DNA of 64,000 bases from contig OZ251225.1 in NCBI GenBank assembly GCA_965240325.2, positions 2,170,001 through 2,234,000 on the forward strand, read 5' to 3'. The position numbers were made by a program, and so were the translations under genes. Source of the DNA: Rebecca billardiae RCC1528. Lineage: Eukaryota; Haptophyta. This document shows positions 22,839-33,876 of the stretch, piece by piece. The notes beneath the pieces are model-generated. The model had not been told where the DNA came from, did no database searches, and was given only the letters and a program-made list of their open reading frames with translations. How positions within the stretch are numbered: the first letter of the stretch is position 1; each line of letters opens with the position of its first letter.

Positions 22839-23991
22839 GTGAAATAAATTTAGCGCGCGGGTGTTTTCGTCTGACGATGACTTCTGCGGGCGAATATATC
22901 GTCAGTGTTGTTCAGAATTGCATGCGATACGTGATTACCCGCGGATCAATAACGACGTAGGTTCCCGCCTCGTACGTCGTTGATAGGTGCCGCCGCGGTT
23001 CGCAGGACAAGGTGCCCGAAATTCGCGACTTTCCGCGGGGGGGGGGGCCACGTCCGTTTCAACGGGACGGCCGCCCCCGCCCGCGCGGCTTGCGTGACAT
23101 CAAGGAGAGTCCGGAAAGGGGAATCCGGGACGCTCGTCAACACGGGGGGGGGGGGCTCTTGACGGCCGCGCCGCGCACCCCAGCGTGTCGACCCGCGCCT
23201 CGAGTATGCAAGCGCATTTGGCCATTTGGCGGGCCGCGCGCGGAGCGCACCGCGCCGCGCGTGGGCGCGTCGGCCCGTACGCTCGGAGCACCGGGGGAGA
23301 AAAGTCCGAGCGCGCCGCGCCGCGCCCGTCGTGCGCCATGCACGCGTTCGCTTCAGCTTCGGTGCCGAGCGCCGTCGCCGGACGGGAATGAGAGGCAGGG
23401 CCGGTGCCGAGCTGCCAAGCCGCGGGCGCGTGGAAGGGTACCCGTGGAAGCGCAGGCCCGGCCAACGCCCCCGGACCGCCCAGACGGCCCGAGTACTGAG
23501 GCGAGGGGTAGGCCTTAGGTACTCACGAGGTGCCGTGACCACTCACTCCGCTGAGTTACTGGTTTCGGTCGGTCGGGCCAGGCTTCAGCGTGGCACGATG
23601 ACCCCGGCTCAGTGGTGGTCGTCACGCATGCGGATTGCGGGCCACACATCAGATGATTGATGCCCGGCGGAGTGCTCAGTGAGTCAGTTGGTCACTGTCA
23701 CTGTTGAAACCGTCTAAGTCAGACTAAGAGTTACCTAACAGCCAGGCCTTGCCGCTGGCTGGTCAAGGACAAGGGCTGGTGTTGATGAGGGTGGATATCA
23801 TTTGCGCAAGCGTGATGAAGCAGATGGCGCGGCAACCCGTGCCACAGTGAGCCTAGTACGCACGTTGTTAAAACAAATAGACTGTACAGTTTACTAAGAA
23901 TATAAAGAGACGCACACAGCTCAGGCAGGCGACAGTACCACGGCCGGGCGGCCGCGGATCTTTTTCGGGGTTTCCTCGAGTTATAGGCTTA
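22839..23991. other. Gene-poor stretch with G homopolymers
   Basis: No supported gene. G runs occur at about 23037-23047 and 23142-23152. Arginine-rich frames on both strands between 22940 and 23660 are typical chance frames. The word CAGAATTGCATGCGA near 22912 also occurs near 22230, another sign of repeated material. Confidence 0.4.
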
Positions 23992-25155
23992 TGGCGGGCC
24001 GTAGGCCCGCCCAGGCTTGTACTCATTCTATGATTTTCTATGCTTTAACGACACAGGTAGGACAACGCAGGTCTCCTGATTCGTCGGCGGCAGTTAAAAC
24101 CGATCGTCGGCGACACGAACTGCCCGGGATAAAAGAAAACAAATGCAAAAACTGAAAATCGCTGCTGTTGTGCAGTTGATTTGGTGGGTCTGGCGCGAAC
24201 GGCGAAGCTCACAATGTCAATGACAACGGGGTCCGCAATCAGCAATCAATGTACTGGACAGACGCAAGCGCGGCTGTGCAAATCAAGCCAGACTACGAAA
24301 TCTGACGAATCCGGAGCAGCAGGACTCGGAGCTTCTAATTTGAGCTCAGCTGAGTATCGCCCCAAGCAGGCAAGAGGTTGCCGCAAATGGCGGCACGCAG
24401 CGCAGCAGCAGCGAAGGGCATTCGTTGTGGCAAATCTTCCGTCAGCGCGGCAAGCACGTCGCAGTCGCAAGGCCCGAAGTACGGCTGCCGGGTGGCACAG
24501 TGGGCTGCGACCACTCGGACCTCCACTCGGAGGTATTCCAACTGTCGACGACGTCGCCGATCTGGTGACTGCGTAGCAGTGGGCATAACATATATCACAT
24601 CATCCCATGTTGCTGATCATGCGGTGAACAAGGAACAAGGACCGCTTGTGCCTCGCTGCCCACGGTGGGCCGTGCAGCTCCCACTGGCGGAACTTTGTCG
24701 CAGATCTAGCGCGCCACGCGCCGTGCGCGCGCGCAATCCAACACCATCGAGCACATGATACTGAGCACCCCGAGACCAGTTTTCGCCCGATTCGCGATTG
24801 CTGCCCTCGTCGTTTCGCTTGCAGGTCGAACCGGGGCCAAAGTACGCTTACGCACGGCGCGTCGCCACAATCGTGCGACCTGGGGCACTTCACGCCAGAC
24901 TTACAAGGCGAGCCCTCGCACCGGCCACAACACCAGACGCTCCGCATGACAGCCACCTCGCTCTATCCAACGCAGCGCGTCGGGCTCGGTGCGGAAAGGC
25001 CCTCATCACGAGGTGTCTCGCGGGCGGGAAGCGTGCATCATTGAACCCCATGATCGCATTCCTTTGATCGCACGCGCCGCTCAAGATTATTTTGGCGCGG
25101 CCTTCTGAACTCGATCGCCGGAATCCGCGCACCGGACTGTCGCTCGCGGTCCCTC
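23992..25155 (+). repeat. Diverged family A fragment(s), copy 3
   Basis: The family start word GGCGGGCCGTAGG recurs at about 23993. From about 24760 to 25150 the sequence aligns with family A interior (TTCGCCCGATTCGCGATTGC, then CCTCATCACGAGGTGTCTCG, then CCGCGCACCGGACTGTCGC). The 24020-24740 part is unlike the other copies. Identity is visibly lower than between copies 1 and 2, so this copy is older. It ends where the long inverted repeat begins. Confidence 0.6.
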
Positions 25156-26098
25156 AATAAGATAGTTCAGGGCAGAAAGTCCGGGAGGTGACGAAACACA
25201 AGAAGTTGGTCCGCTGGGGCCGCGGGGCGCGATGGCAGCCGTGCCCCCGTGCGCTCGGGCGGCCACTTGCCCGCCGTGTGCGTGGCAATGTGCGCGTCAG
25301 CACCGGCTGAGACGTGCCTACGGGATGGTATGGGCTATGAACGTCCCATCAGTGCGCTTGAATGACCGTGTTGCGCGCGTGTGATGCAGTACGCGTGCAC
25401 CGCTGTGCTTGTTCGCCCGTGCTCGTCGCTTGCGCCGAACGCGCGGCTGGCACGAGGTTGTGCTCGGTGAGCGAGTACTGACTGAAGCCACCAAGCGTTT
25501 GTGTGAGATGATGCCGCTCTCTCAACGCTTCACCATCTCCACGGTAGCGTCGCATCGCATCTTTCGGGGCACTTCGAAGCACGCATGCTGCATGGTGTAT
25601 TCCGCGCGCAAAGGTATTTCAAATTGAGCAGCAATGGCCTGTCTATTGGTATAATGCTTGAGACAGCTTGGCATGCGTGCTCCTCCGGAGAATGCAGCTG
25701 TAGGGGATGGTGCGCGGCAGGAACAAGGGCAGATGCCATGTGCATGCCGTCAACGGCCCAAGTCGGTACTCGCTCACCGAGCACAACCTCGTGCCAGCCG
25801 CGCGTTCGGCGCAAGCGACGAGCACGGGCGAACAAGCACAGCGGTGCACGCGTACTGCATCACACGCGCGCAACACGGTCATTCAAGCGCACTGATGGGA
25901 CGTTCATAGCCCATACCATCCCGTAGGCACGTCTCAGCCGGTGCTGACGCGCACATTGCCACGCACACGGCGGGCAAGTGGCCGCCCGAGCGCACGGGGG
26001 CACGGCTGCCATCGCGCCCCGCGGCCCCAGCGGACCAACTTCTTGTGTTTCGTCACGGCAGTTGAGAGAGTCCGGGAGATCCCCTGAACTATCTTATT
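25156..26098. mobile_element. Long inverted-repeat element, arms about 320-335 bp
   Basis: The arms (25156-25478 and 25766-26098) are inverted copies, nearly identical over about 290 bases apart from a small difference close to the outer ends (AATAAGATAGTTCAGGG, then an indel, then GTGACGAAACACAAGAAG). A 287-bp unique spacer separates them. This fits a non-autonomous DNA transposon or foldback element, and a transcript would form a hairpin of about 300 base pairs. No clear target duplication was seen. No transposase is encoded: the mirror-image frames on the two strands are by-products of the palindrome. Confidence 0.8.
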
Positions 26099-26241
26099 CG
26101 GCCGAAACCCGAAAGGCGAAAACCATTCCGGACCCGTCCGGGCGGTGCAACTCCGCCTGGTCCGGTGGCCGAGAAACCGTTCGCGTCGACTCGCGAAACG
26201 CTTTATTGGCCGACCCGTGGAAGGAAAGCGTCCACCTCGCC

Positions 26242-28388
26242 ATGGCCCCGACCAGCTCGAGCGCGGGCGCGAGGCGCCAGCCGTGGCACACGGTGTACAA
26301 CGTCAACCCCGGATGCCCCAACCGAGCCGCTTGGTTCGCCGCGCGGCGTGCTTATGCACTTGGGGAGACCCCAGACAGCGCTCCCGAGCCCGAGCCGGCG
26401 CAGCCGGAGTCATGGGGAGGCCGGCGGCCGCGCCCGACCATCCCCGCGCCCGGTGCGGTGGAGGCGCGGCGCGCGGGTCCGGACCGGATCGTGGTCAACG
26501 TGCCCGTCACCGGCGTGCCCATGCCCTTCCTGCGCGACAGCCGTCGTGGGATGACCTACGGCCTTGCCTATGAGAGGGAGGAGGAGGAGCGCCGTCGGCG
26601 CGGCCGATCGCCGCCCGCCGGCCCCGCGCCGCCGCCGGGCGAGAGGCCGCCCCGGCGGCGTCAGCTCGGACGGTTCGATACGACGCCTTACGTGGCATGC
26701 ACGACTGCCGACGACTTCGAGAGCGAGTACGGCGCGTCGCCTGCGCGTGCGGGCTCGCGTGGCAGGGAGCGCGCGCATGCAGGCGGCTCTCGCCCCGGCG
26801 AGGCCCGCCGCTCCTCGTTGTCCCGGCGCGGCGTGACGCTCAGGCCGCAGCACATGCCAAGGTGCAAGTGCTGCGGTGCACGCACCCCTGCGCGCCTGCG
26901 CAAGGCGCTCTCCGACTCCGAAGACGACGGCGACGACGGCGCGCGCGCGCGCTCGACCAGCCGCGAGCGCGCCACAAGCCGCGAGCGCGAGCGCTCGAGC
27001 CGCCGCGCGCGGCGCGAGAGCGACTCCTCCGAGTCCGAGGGCGACTTCGTGGACCTGCGCGAGCTGGACGCGGCGCTGCGCGACGACCGTGCTAGGCGCG
27101 CGCGGGGCGGGTCATCGGCCGCGCTCCGCGGCGCAAGCGAGGAGGCCAAGGCGCACGCGCGTGAGATCATTGGCCGATGGGTCGCTTCGAAGCGAGCAAG
27201 CCGGCAGCAGCGCTCGCGCTCGCGCTCAGCCGAGCGCGCGCGCTCGCGCTCGCGCTCGGCTCCGCGCTCGGGCTCCGCTGGCCGCAGCGGTGGTGGCTCT
27301 GCCGCCGCGGACCGCGCCACGGCGGGCTCGAGCCCGTCACGCTCGAACCTGCCTGCCGGTCGCGATGGAGGCAGCAGACAGGCTGCGGTGGCGGGCGGAA
27401 GCGGCCGCAGCGGCGCCGGTGTCGGCCGTGCTGGCCGCATCGGCGCGGCCGCAACTGGAGGCAGCAAGAGCGGCGCTACGTCGGGCGAGCGAGCGAAACG
27501 CGCGCGCAAGCCGACCGGCAGTATCCAGCAGGGGCGAGGGGCGCAGCCGAGCGGCGCGCGCGCGGCCGGCGATGGCGGCGGAGCGGGCAGCGGCGCGCGC
27601 CGCTCTGAGAGGGGCGGAGCGGCGCGCGGGTCGGACGGGGGCGGTGCCGTGCTCGCAGGCGGCGCGGGTGGCGCTGGCGCATCCGGCGCAGACGCAGCCA
27701 CGCGACGCAGGGCCGCCAAGCACGGCGCCGTGTCGGCCGCGTCCACCGCCACGGCGCGGCTCCAGCGCAGCCGCTCGCCCGTTGTCGTCGTGCGCATGTC
27801 AGGTGACGGGTATGCCCCCGCGCGCGGCGACGCGGCCGCGGCCGGGGATTCGGACAGCAGTGGCACCGGCTCCTCAAGTCCGGGCCGCGGGCGAGAGCAG
27901 CGCGGCCGGACCTCGCCGACGCGGCCGGCGTGGCGAGCGGCGGGCTCGGCGCCGGACGGCTGCTGCACCCGCCGGCGCAGCCCGCGCATCGACCGAGCGG
28001 TACGCCAAGCGCGCCGCGCGCACACGCCTGACACGCCGTCTCGTCTGCGCGGTCGTGCGCGTGCGCCGCACCGCCGGCCGCTCGCGTGCTCCCTCCCCAG
28101 CCACACTCCGCGCTGACCGTGTGCGCCCCCGCCTGCGGCCGTGCCTCCGCGCGATGACAGTTCCTCTTCCTCAGCTCGGGCCCGATGAGGCAGCTCGAGC
28201 GACTAGACGCCATGGGCATCGGGAGCGCGGCCAACAAGCGCCGGCGGGAGGCGCAGCGCTCCATGGCGCTGGCAGCTAAGGCGGCGCGAGCGCGCGGAGC
28301 GCATCCCTCCAACGCTGCGCCCGAATTTGCCGCAGTCGTGCCGCCGGCCCTGGGCAACCGCGCCAAGACGTGGCCCGCCTGGCCGTGA
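26242..28388 (+). CDS. Arginine/serine-rich disordered protein
   Basis: From the ATG at 26242 an open frame runs to a stop at 28114-28116 (624 residues). A better C-terminus may be a last exon at 28174-28388, after an acceptor ctcttcctcag. Its frame encodes an Arg/Ala-rich helix (QLERLDAMGIGSAANKRRR) ending at 28388, with the donor undetermined. The N-terminus has a compact conserved-looking stretch (HTVYNVNPGCPNRAAWFAAR). A P-R-C-K-C-C-G motif near residue 210 could bind metal. Acidic S-D-S-E-D-D and repeated S-R-S/E-R-S-R blocks follow, then a Gly/Ala/Ser-rich tail. RS blocks are common in splicing and nuclear-body proteins, so a nuclear RNA-related role is possible but unproven. It starts 143 bp after the inverted-repeat element. 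Confidence 0.6.
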
Positions 28389-29157
28389 CGTGGGCTGCAA
28401 GCTCTAGCACTGATCTGGACTCTGGAGTAGAATGAGACTGCGCGTGCCCGGCGTCACGGCGTGGCCCAATGGCCAATGTCTTTGACTTCGAGAATTGAGT
28501 GAGATGGCGGGCCGTAGGTCCGCCCCTTGTAGTGCCCGGGAAAAAGATAAGAAAAAGAAAAGGAAAAAAAGAAAATCGCCTCGCAAAGAAAAGAAAATCG
28601 CCTCGCTCACTGCCCAGGCCGGGTCGCTTCGCTCACTACCGGGCGCCCTCGCAGCTCCCACTGGGGACGCTCGGCCGAAAACCATATGGCGCCTGGCGCG
28701 GAGCGCGTGGGCCGCGCGCGCCGAATCCAACGCCGGCGCGGACATCGCGCGGGGATTCCCGAACGGTGTTTTCGCCCGATTCGCGATTGCTGCCCTCGTC
28801 GTCTCGCGTGCAGGTCGAACGGGCGCTAAATCGACGCGTTTGGAGCGGTACGCTCGGCGCGTCGACACGATCGTGCGACCTGGGGCGATCCTCGCCCGAC
28901 GTGCACGTCGAACGCTCGCACCGGCCATAGCACCAAGCGCTGCGCACGATGGCCGCCTCGCTCGATTCACCGTCGCGCGTCGGGCTCGGTGCGGAACGGC
29001 CCTCATCACGAGGCGTCTCGCGGGCGGGAAGCGCCACGGCCATCGCACGCGACGCAAGATTTGGCGCGGCCTTCTGAACACCATAACCGGAATCCACACA
29101 CCGGACTGTCGCGTGCCCCGGTCCTTGGCAAGGTCGGGCGCATGCAAATCCGTTTGC

Positions 29158-29945
29158 TACAGGCTGGGCTCAGCAAGAGTTTCCCGAGCGCCGGCGAGGC
29201 CGCGCTCGCGGCGGCGGACGATGACGCGAAAACCGCCGAGTACGATCGCGTGCAACGCGAGCCTAGTCCCCGGCAAAATTGTCCACGGAGCCGCGCGCGT
29301 CGCTCACCACGTGCCCGGCGCTCCGCCGCGGAGGCGCCGTCACAGTGGTTTTCACGCTGGACCGAGCAGTCTGAAGTGGCGCTGAACTGAGGTTTCGTCG
29401 GTCCGGTCAGCCACTTTCGCAGTTCAGAGGCCGGCAAGGACGCGGTTGCCTCGGTGCCCGCGATGAGGGCTTGACGACCTCGTCTGCGCGGAGGCTAGAT
29501 GCGGCGCGCATGATGCCGACTGCGCCTGACGATGATGCCCCACGTCTTGCGCATATGCTGGGGTAGCCTCCAAAGTCACTTGCTGGTGCCTCGTCGCTCA
29601 AACTCTTCACCCGCGTGCACTTTGAACTCAACCGAACAGCTCCGCGTTAATTGGTGGATCCCACGAGGGGGTTGGGGACGGGAGGGGTGTGTTGTAGTGG
29701 GGTCATACGCACGGACAGTCAGGTAATGGACACCAATGGTCGCGAAGGTTGCTGCATACAATTTATCCTGGGTGGTGCAGGTGTGTATCTCGCGATCCAC
29801 GGACGTGCTCGGGGGTTGGTGCCCATCGTTGGAAAGCTCTCGACGAGGCCGATTTTATGGTGTAATCGGCGATTTTTCGCGCCCGCCATGGGATCCACCA
29901 AATTGGGATTTATCCTCGGGAAACTCTTGCTGAGCCCAGCCTGTA
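29158..29945. mobile_element. TIR element (about 0.79 kb) inserted in repeat A copy 2
   Basis: Inverted termini of 31 bp lie at 29158-29188 and 29915-29945 and contain CAGGCTGGGCTCAGCAAGAG. If the element proper begins with CAGG, each end is flanked by TA, as in Tc1/mariner-like insertions (tentative). The interior holds only short frames and no transposase, so it is non-autonomous. Confidence 0.65.
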
Positions 29946-29996
29946 CGATCGGTGGTGTTCCTCGCGAGCTCGCGGGCAAAGATCGCTCGGCGCTCG

Positions 29997-30400
29997 AGGG
30001 CCCACGTCCGGCCTGCATGGCGCCGACGGTGACCAATGCGACGGAGGGGCAGCGCAAAGCGGCGTACGACGCGCACCGCACGCACCTCCCGGGTTTGCAG
30101 CCGTGGAAGGAACCGCGTCTTGGCGAGTCGGCGGCCCTCGTCGCACAGCGCTATGACCGATCCCAGAGGCGCATCCGCGACGAGCTGAAACGCCGAGCGT
30201 GCAACATTGTCGCCCCATCCTCCACCATGTCACGAGCGCTGCGGGACGAGGCCGACGTCGTGAAGCCAGTGGCACATGCGCTGCGCTTCCTGTGCCTGCT
30301 CGAGCAGCGCGTGCCCACCCTCGATCGCGAGTGGCACACGCTCTCGCACTGCGCGCGCGCGCACCGCACTTCCAGACGACCTAAACAAATGAAACATGAC
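29997..30400 (+). pseudogene. Relic coding segment inside repeat A copy 2
   Basis: This is the less damaged copy. One frame stays open and carries the blocks TVTNAT, THLPGL, ALRDEA and PTLDREWHTLS in order, with a helical, charged composition between them. It lacks the downstream W-V-W-A-S-L block seen in copy 1. The family is not recognised. Confidence 0.5.
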
Positions 30401-30893
30401 ATCACACTCCGCCACCACTGTTTAGCTCCGAGGACATTGAACCGTCACCGTCAGGCGTCACAAGCAAGCCGCCGTCGCACGCCAATCAGTTGGCAGTGCG
30501 TGCGCGCAGTCGACGGCTTGGCACCCGGGACTTGACGAGTAGCGCCGAGTGGGTGCACGAATAAATAACACGCGCAATCACACTGTCGGTGAGATCACCA
30601 GAGTCATCTGTCGCGTTATTATTCGTCAGTGAGTCAGGTAGCTCACCATCATCTGTGTGTCGCATTGTTATTCGTCATCCTGCCCGTCAAACCGCTAAAT
30701 AAAAGGCGCGAACCCGCTGGGGAAATATTGCGACAGCACTGGCACGGCCCGCCGACCCCCCCGCCCGCCAGGGCAGAGTTTATGTATTATTATAACGTTC
30801 CTTGCCTTATTGTTTTTTTTCGGCGTCGGTTGCAAAAAGCCGGATGCTGGGACGTTCGAACGCGCGCGGTTGTTACGGCTGTGATTTCGCAGG

Positions 30894-32350
30894 ATGGCTG
30901 ATACCGTGGTGCACGCCGCGCCCACCACCACCATTCTCGCCGTACCGGTGGGCAAGGAGGTGAATGATGTGGATGCCGTGCACGAGGCGGCTGTGATGAC
31001 ACGCCGCGAGGAGATCATCAAGGAGCGCCGCTCGCGCCTGACCGAGAACAAGACGTACAAGCTCGGGATCGACACGAAAGCGCTCTCGGGGCAGGTGGAT
31101 GAGAAGGTGATGCAGGAGGCGGAGGAGCGGGCGCAGGACGCCGCGTACGACGAGCTGCGGCTGAACGTGGACAAGCACCTCATGTTCGTCGACCAGCAGC
31201 GCGACGCCTTCCTCCGCGCGCGCCAGGAGGACATCAACGACTTCCGCCTGACGATGCAGAGGAAGGAGGACAGGCGTGAATGGGACCTCAACAACCCGCA
31301 CGCGCTGCAGAACGACGCGCCCGCGCGGCGCTCGGACGACGATCCGAACCTGTCGGTCAGCGGGCTGCAGAAGTTCGCGGGCGAGGACCTGCAGATCGCG
31401 CAGCGCACCAAGCAGCAGCAGGCGCAGCTGCGCGCGTGGGCGGACGCGCAGGCGCGCGAGAAGGCGGAGAAGGACGCGAACGAGAAGCTCACGGACGCGC
31501 TGTGGGCGAACCACATGCTCGAGGCGGACCTGCTGCGCACGTCGTACGCGGAGAAGGAGGCCGAGATCCTCCGCCAGCGGCAGAAGGAGTTCGCCGAGTA
31601 CAACCTCGCGCAGGCCGAGCTCAAGAAGCAGCTGAGGGTCGAGACCGACGCGCAGGCTGAGATGGACAACGCCGTGGAGATACAAAACCAGCTCAACTCG
31701 GCGTGGCTGACGGAGGACCCGGCGATCACGCGGAGCTTCGTGCAGCCGCACAGGTGGGGCGCGGCGCACCCAGCGCGCGCGCGCCGCGCGCCGCGGCGCC
31801 AGCCGGTGCACCAGGCAAGCCGCTCGTGCGTGGGTGCGCGTGCGAGCTCACTGCTGTGCTCTCCCGCCGTCCCTCGGCGCCGCGCGCGCTCGCAGGCCAC
31901 GCCCCGACCACTACAAGGGCATGTCGCCCGAGGACATCCAGGCGATCAACGAGGAGCGCGCGCGCCAGGTGCAGGAGCGCAAGAGGCTCGAGCAGGAGGA
32001 GAAGGACCTCAACGACAGCATCGACGACATGCAGTCCCAGTGGAACCGGCTGGCACAGCAGCAAGAGCACGAGGTGCGCGCGCGCGCGCGCGCCCCGGGC
32101 TGGCGGCACCGCCGGCTGCGCTCGTGCCTCCGGGCAATGCGGCCGCACGTGCTCACACCGCTCGGCCGGCCCGCCCGCTTGTCGCGCGCAGGTGGAGATG
32201 CGCCGGGCTGCGCTGCGCAAGCAGCTGCTGGAGGAGCACAAGGCGCAGGCCGAGGCGTCCAAGGCGCACTACTCGCACCTTTACAACGAGGTCTACACCA
32301 ACGAGGTGACGGACGACTTTTACAAGCGGTTCGGCACGTCTGCCCGGTGA
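30894..32350 (+). CDS. RIB43A-family axonemal microtubule inner protein
   Basis: Three exons (30894-31753, 31896-32073, 32192-32350; introns 142 and 118 bp) encode 398 residues, close to the family's usual size. RIB43A proteins are filamentous coiled-coil proteins inside flagellar doublet microtubules that stabilise the protofilament ribbon. Visible family features are an N-terminal R-R-E-E-I-I-K-E-R-R-x-R basic helix, long charged heptads, the D-R-R-E-x-D-L-N-N-P segment, W-A-D-A-Q-x-R-E-K, and the P-D-H-Y-K-G-M-S-P-E motif, which straddles the first splice junction. The C-terminus ends in a Y-x-N-x-V-T-D-D-F-Y-x-x-F motif. The gene implies a motile flagellate stage. The start ATG is the first in the frame, in context GCAGGATGG. 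Confidence 0.92.
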
Positions 32351-33504
32351 TCGGCGAGTCACGCACTGCGCGGTGCGCGGAGACGGAGTGAGACATGGAT
32401 ATCAATCATCATGGACATCATCGGGTCGGCAGACTGTCGACTGACGCCGCCTGGCTCCCTGTGTGATTCACCGGGCCCGGCCCAGCCGCCTGCCGCCCGA
32501 GCCGGGCTGCCGGCCCCGGGCGGCGGCGGCCCTGGCCGGCGGGCCTGGACCTGGCCCTGGGCCTGGGCCCGAGGGCGAGGGACGAGAGTCACGTGTGACG
32601 CGGGCCGCCCTGCCGCCGCGACGGGGCCACGGCAGAGTCGTCTCGGCCGGTAGCCCGAGCGCCAACGGAATCTCAGCTGCTCAGTTTCTTAGTAGCTAGG
32701 TCCGCCCGGCGACCGCCCGCCGCGCCATGCGCGGGGGGCACAGGGCCACAGGGGGGCAGAGCCCCCCGCTGAGTCTTCAGTGATGATCAGTCTGATAGTG
32801 ATATTCAGTCTCAGGCCCGGGCCCGGCCGGCGACTAGGCCGACGATTCCCGACGAATATTTTTTGGGGCCATTTTGCATGATGGAGCAAATATATCTGGC
32901 ATGATGATTGATGTTGCATGGATGCCGCGGTGCACTGGCCAGGAGTCAGTCACGGTCCGAGAAGTCGGGACTTCGCCTGTACTTGTAGTCGGGCCGCGCG
33001 CCGCGTCCCACGGGCACTGCCGGGCCCGTCGGCGGACCACGTCAGCAGCCGCTGCAGCCGCGACGACGTAGTCCCGGTTTCTTAGTGTGACTATGCGTAC
33101 AGCGAACCAGCTAATCGCTAGTCTCAGTTTCAAGGTTAGATCCGCAGATAGCAAGCTCCAGTTTCTTAACGTGACCGCTCCTTATTATTGCCCGCGATTG
33201 CCTGTAGTGAGGCGTGAGTGCGTGCCCTCGTCATCCACTCATCGTGATTATTGAGCCTCGTGTCATGACTCGGGCTCGGCGGCGGCGCCGCGTCTTTTTG
33301 ATGCGTGACACCGATGACAGCCGTGCACTGCGTCACAGTCACAGATCATTGACTACAATGATGACGACAGAATTGACAGATCACTCAGTATAGCTAGCGC
33401 AGTAGTCAGTCACTCGTAGTCACAGACTCATACTAAGCTACAGATATATGCTGCTGATGACATTGCGACGACGATGATCGCCGTCGCGGCGATTAGTTAT
33501 TTAT
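32351..33504. other. Gene-poor stretch
   Basis: 3' flank of the RIB43A gene followed by unassigned sequence. A GC-rich, imperfectly repetitive block (ggcctggacctggccctggg type, 32530-32590) is the only local structure noticed. No supported frame. Confidence 0.4.
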
Positions 33505-33760
33505 AGTTATGGCCCGCGGTGCAGGGCGGAGCGCGCAGCGTGGAGCCCGCAGTGCGGGCCCGAACCACGTTTCAATAAAAAGATCTTTGATCAAAGAAAA
33601 AAGGGACGGGGCCGGGGCGATTTTCAGGGAGGTGGAGACCGAGTTTCGATTTTTTGAGACCGCATAGAGACGTTCATTCATTAATCATTCGGCGAGAAAA
33701 GACCGCGCCCACGATATTCCCTAAGTAAAGTGCGATCTGGACGTGAGCCGGACGTGACTT
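33505..33760 (+). repeat. Dispersed repeat B, copy 1
   Basis: It begins ATGGCCCGCGGTGCAGGGCG, then contains AACCACGTTTCA and AAAGATCTTTGATCAA. It aligns along about 240 bases with 45010-45250 with moderate substitutions and indels. Short palindromes (AGATCT, TGATCA) are conserved. No coding capacity. Confidence 0.75.
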
Positions 33761-33844
33761 TAACGTGACGGTTCGTTACGAGCGAATCGTATTCGTCGTC
33801 CCGGATCGCGTGACGTCCTGACTGGAGTGACTGGGCCACATCCG

Positions 33845-33876
33845 GATCGGAGTTGATTGAACCCCCTTGATCGGAG
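33845..33876. repeat. Element-end remnant flanked by ATCGGAG direct repeats
   Basis: TTGATTGAACCCCCTTG (33853-33869) is identical to the terminal word of the foldback element at 22315-22571. Here it is flanked on both sides by ATCGGAG (33846-33852 and 33870-33876). This is the arrangement expected of an excised or collapsed insertion with a 7-bp target duplication. Confidence 0.5.

Larger units (their letters stand above)
28504..30780 (+). repeat. Dispersed repeat family A, copy 2 (interrupted)
   Basis: It matches copy 1 from GGCGGGCCGTAGGTCCGCCC through the purine tract and interior to about 29110, resumes at about 29997 (CCCACGTCCGGCCTGCATGG), and ends with the GCGACAGCACTGGCACGGCC segment at 30728-30780. 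The gap is filled by a TIR element. The right end lies only 114 bp upstream of the RIB43A start codon, so the repeat may contribute to that gene's promoter. Confidence 0.8.

Noticed and set aside
25409-25895. Identical short proteins predicted on both strands around 25.4-25.9 kb
   Set aside because: They result from the long inverted repeat and have no independent support.
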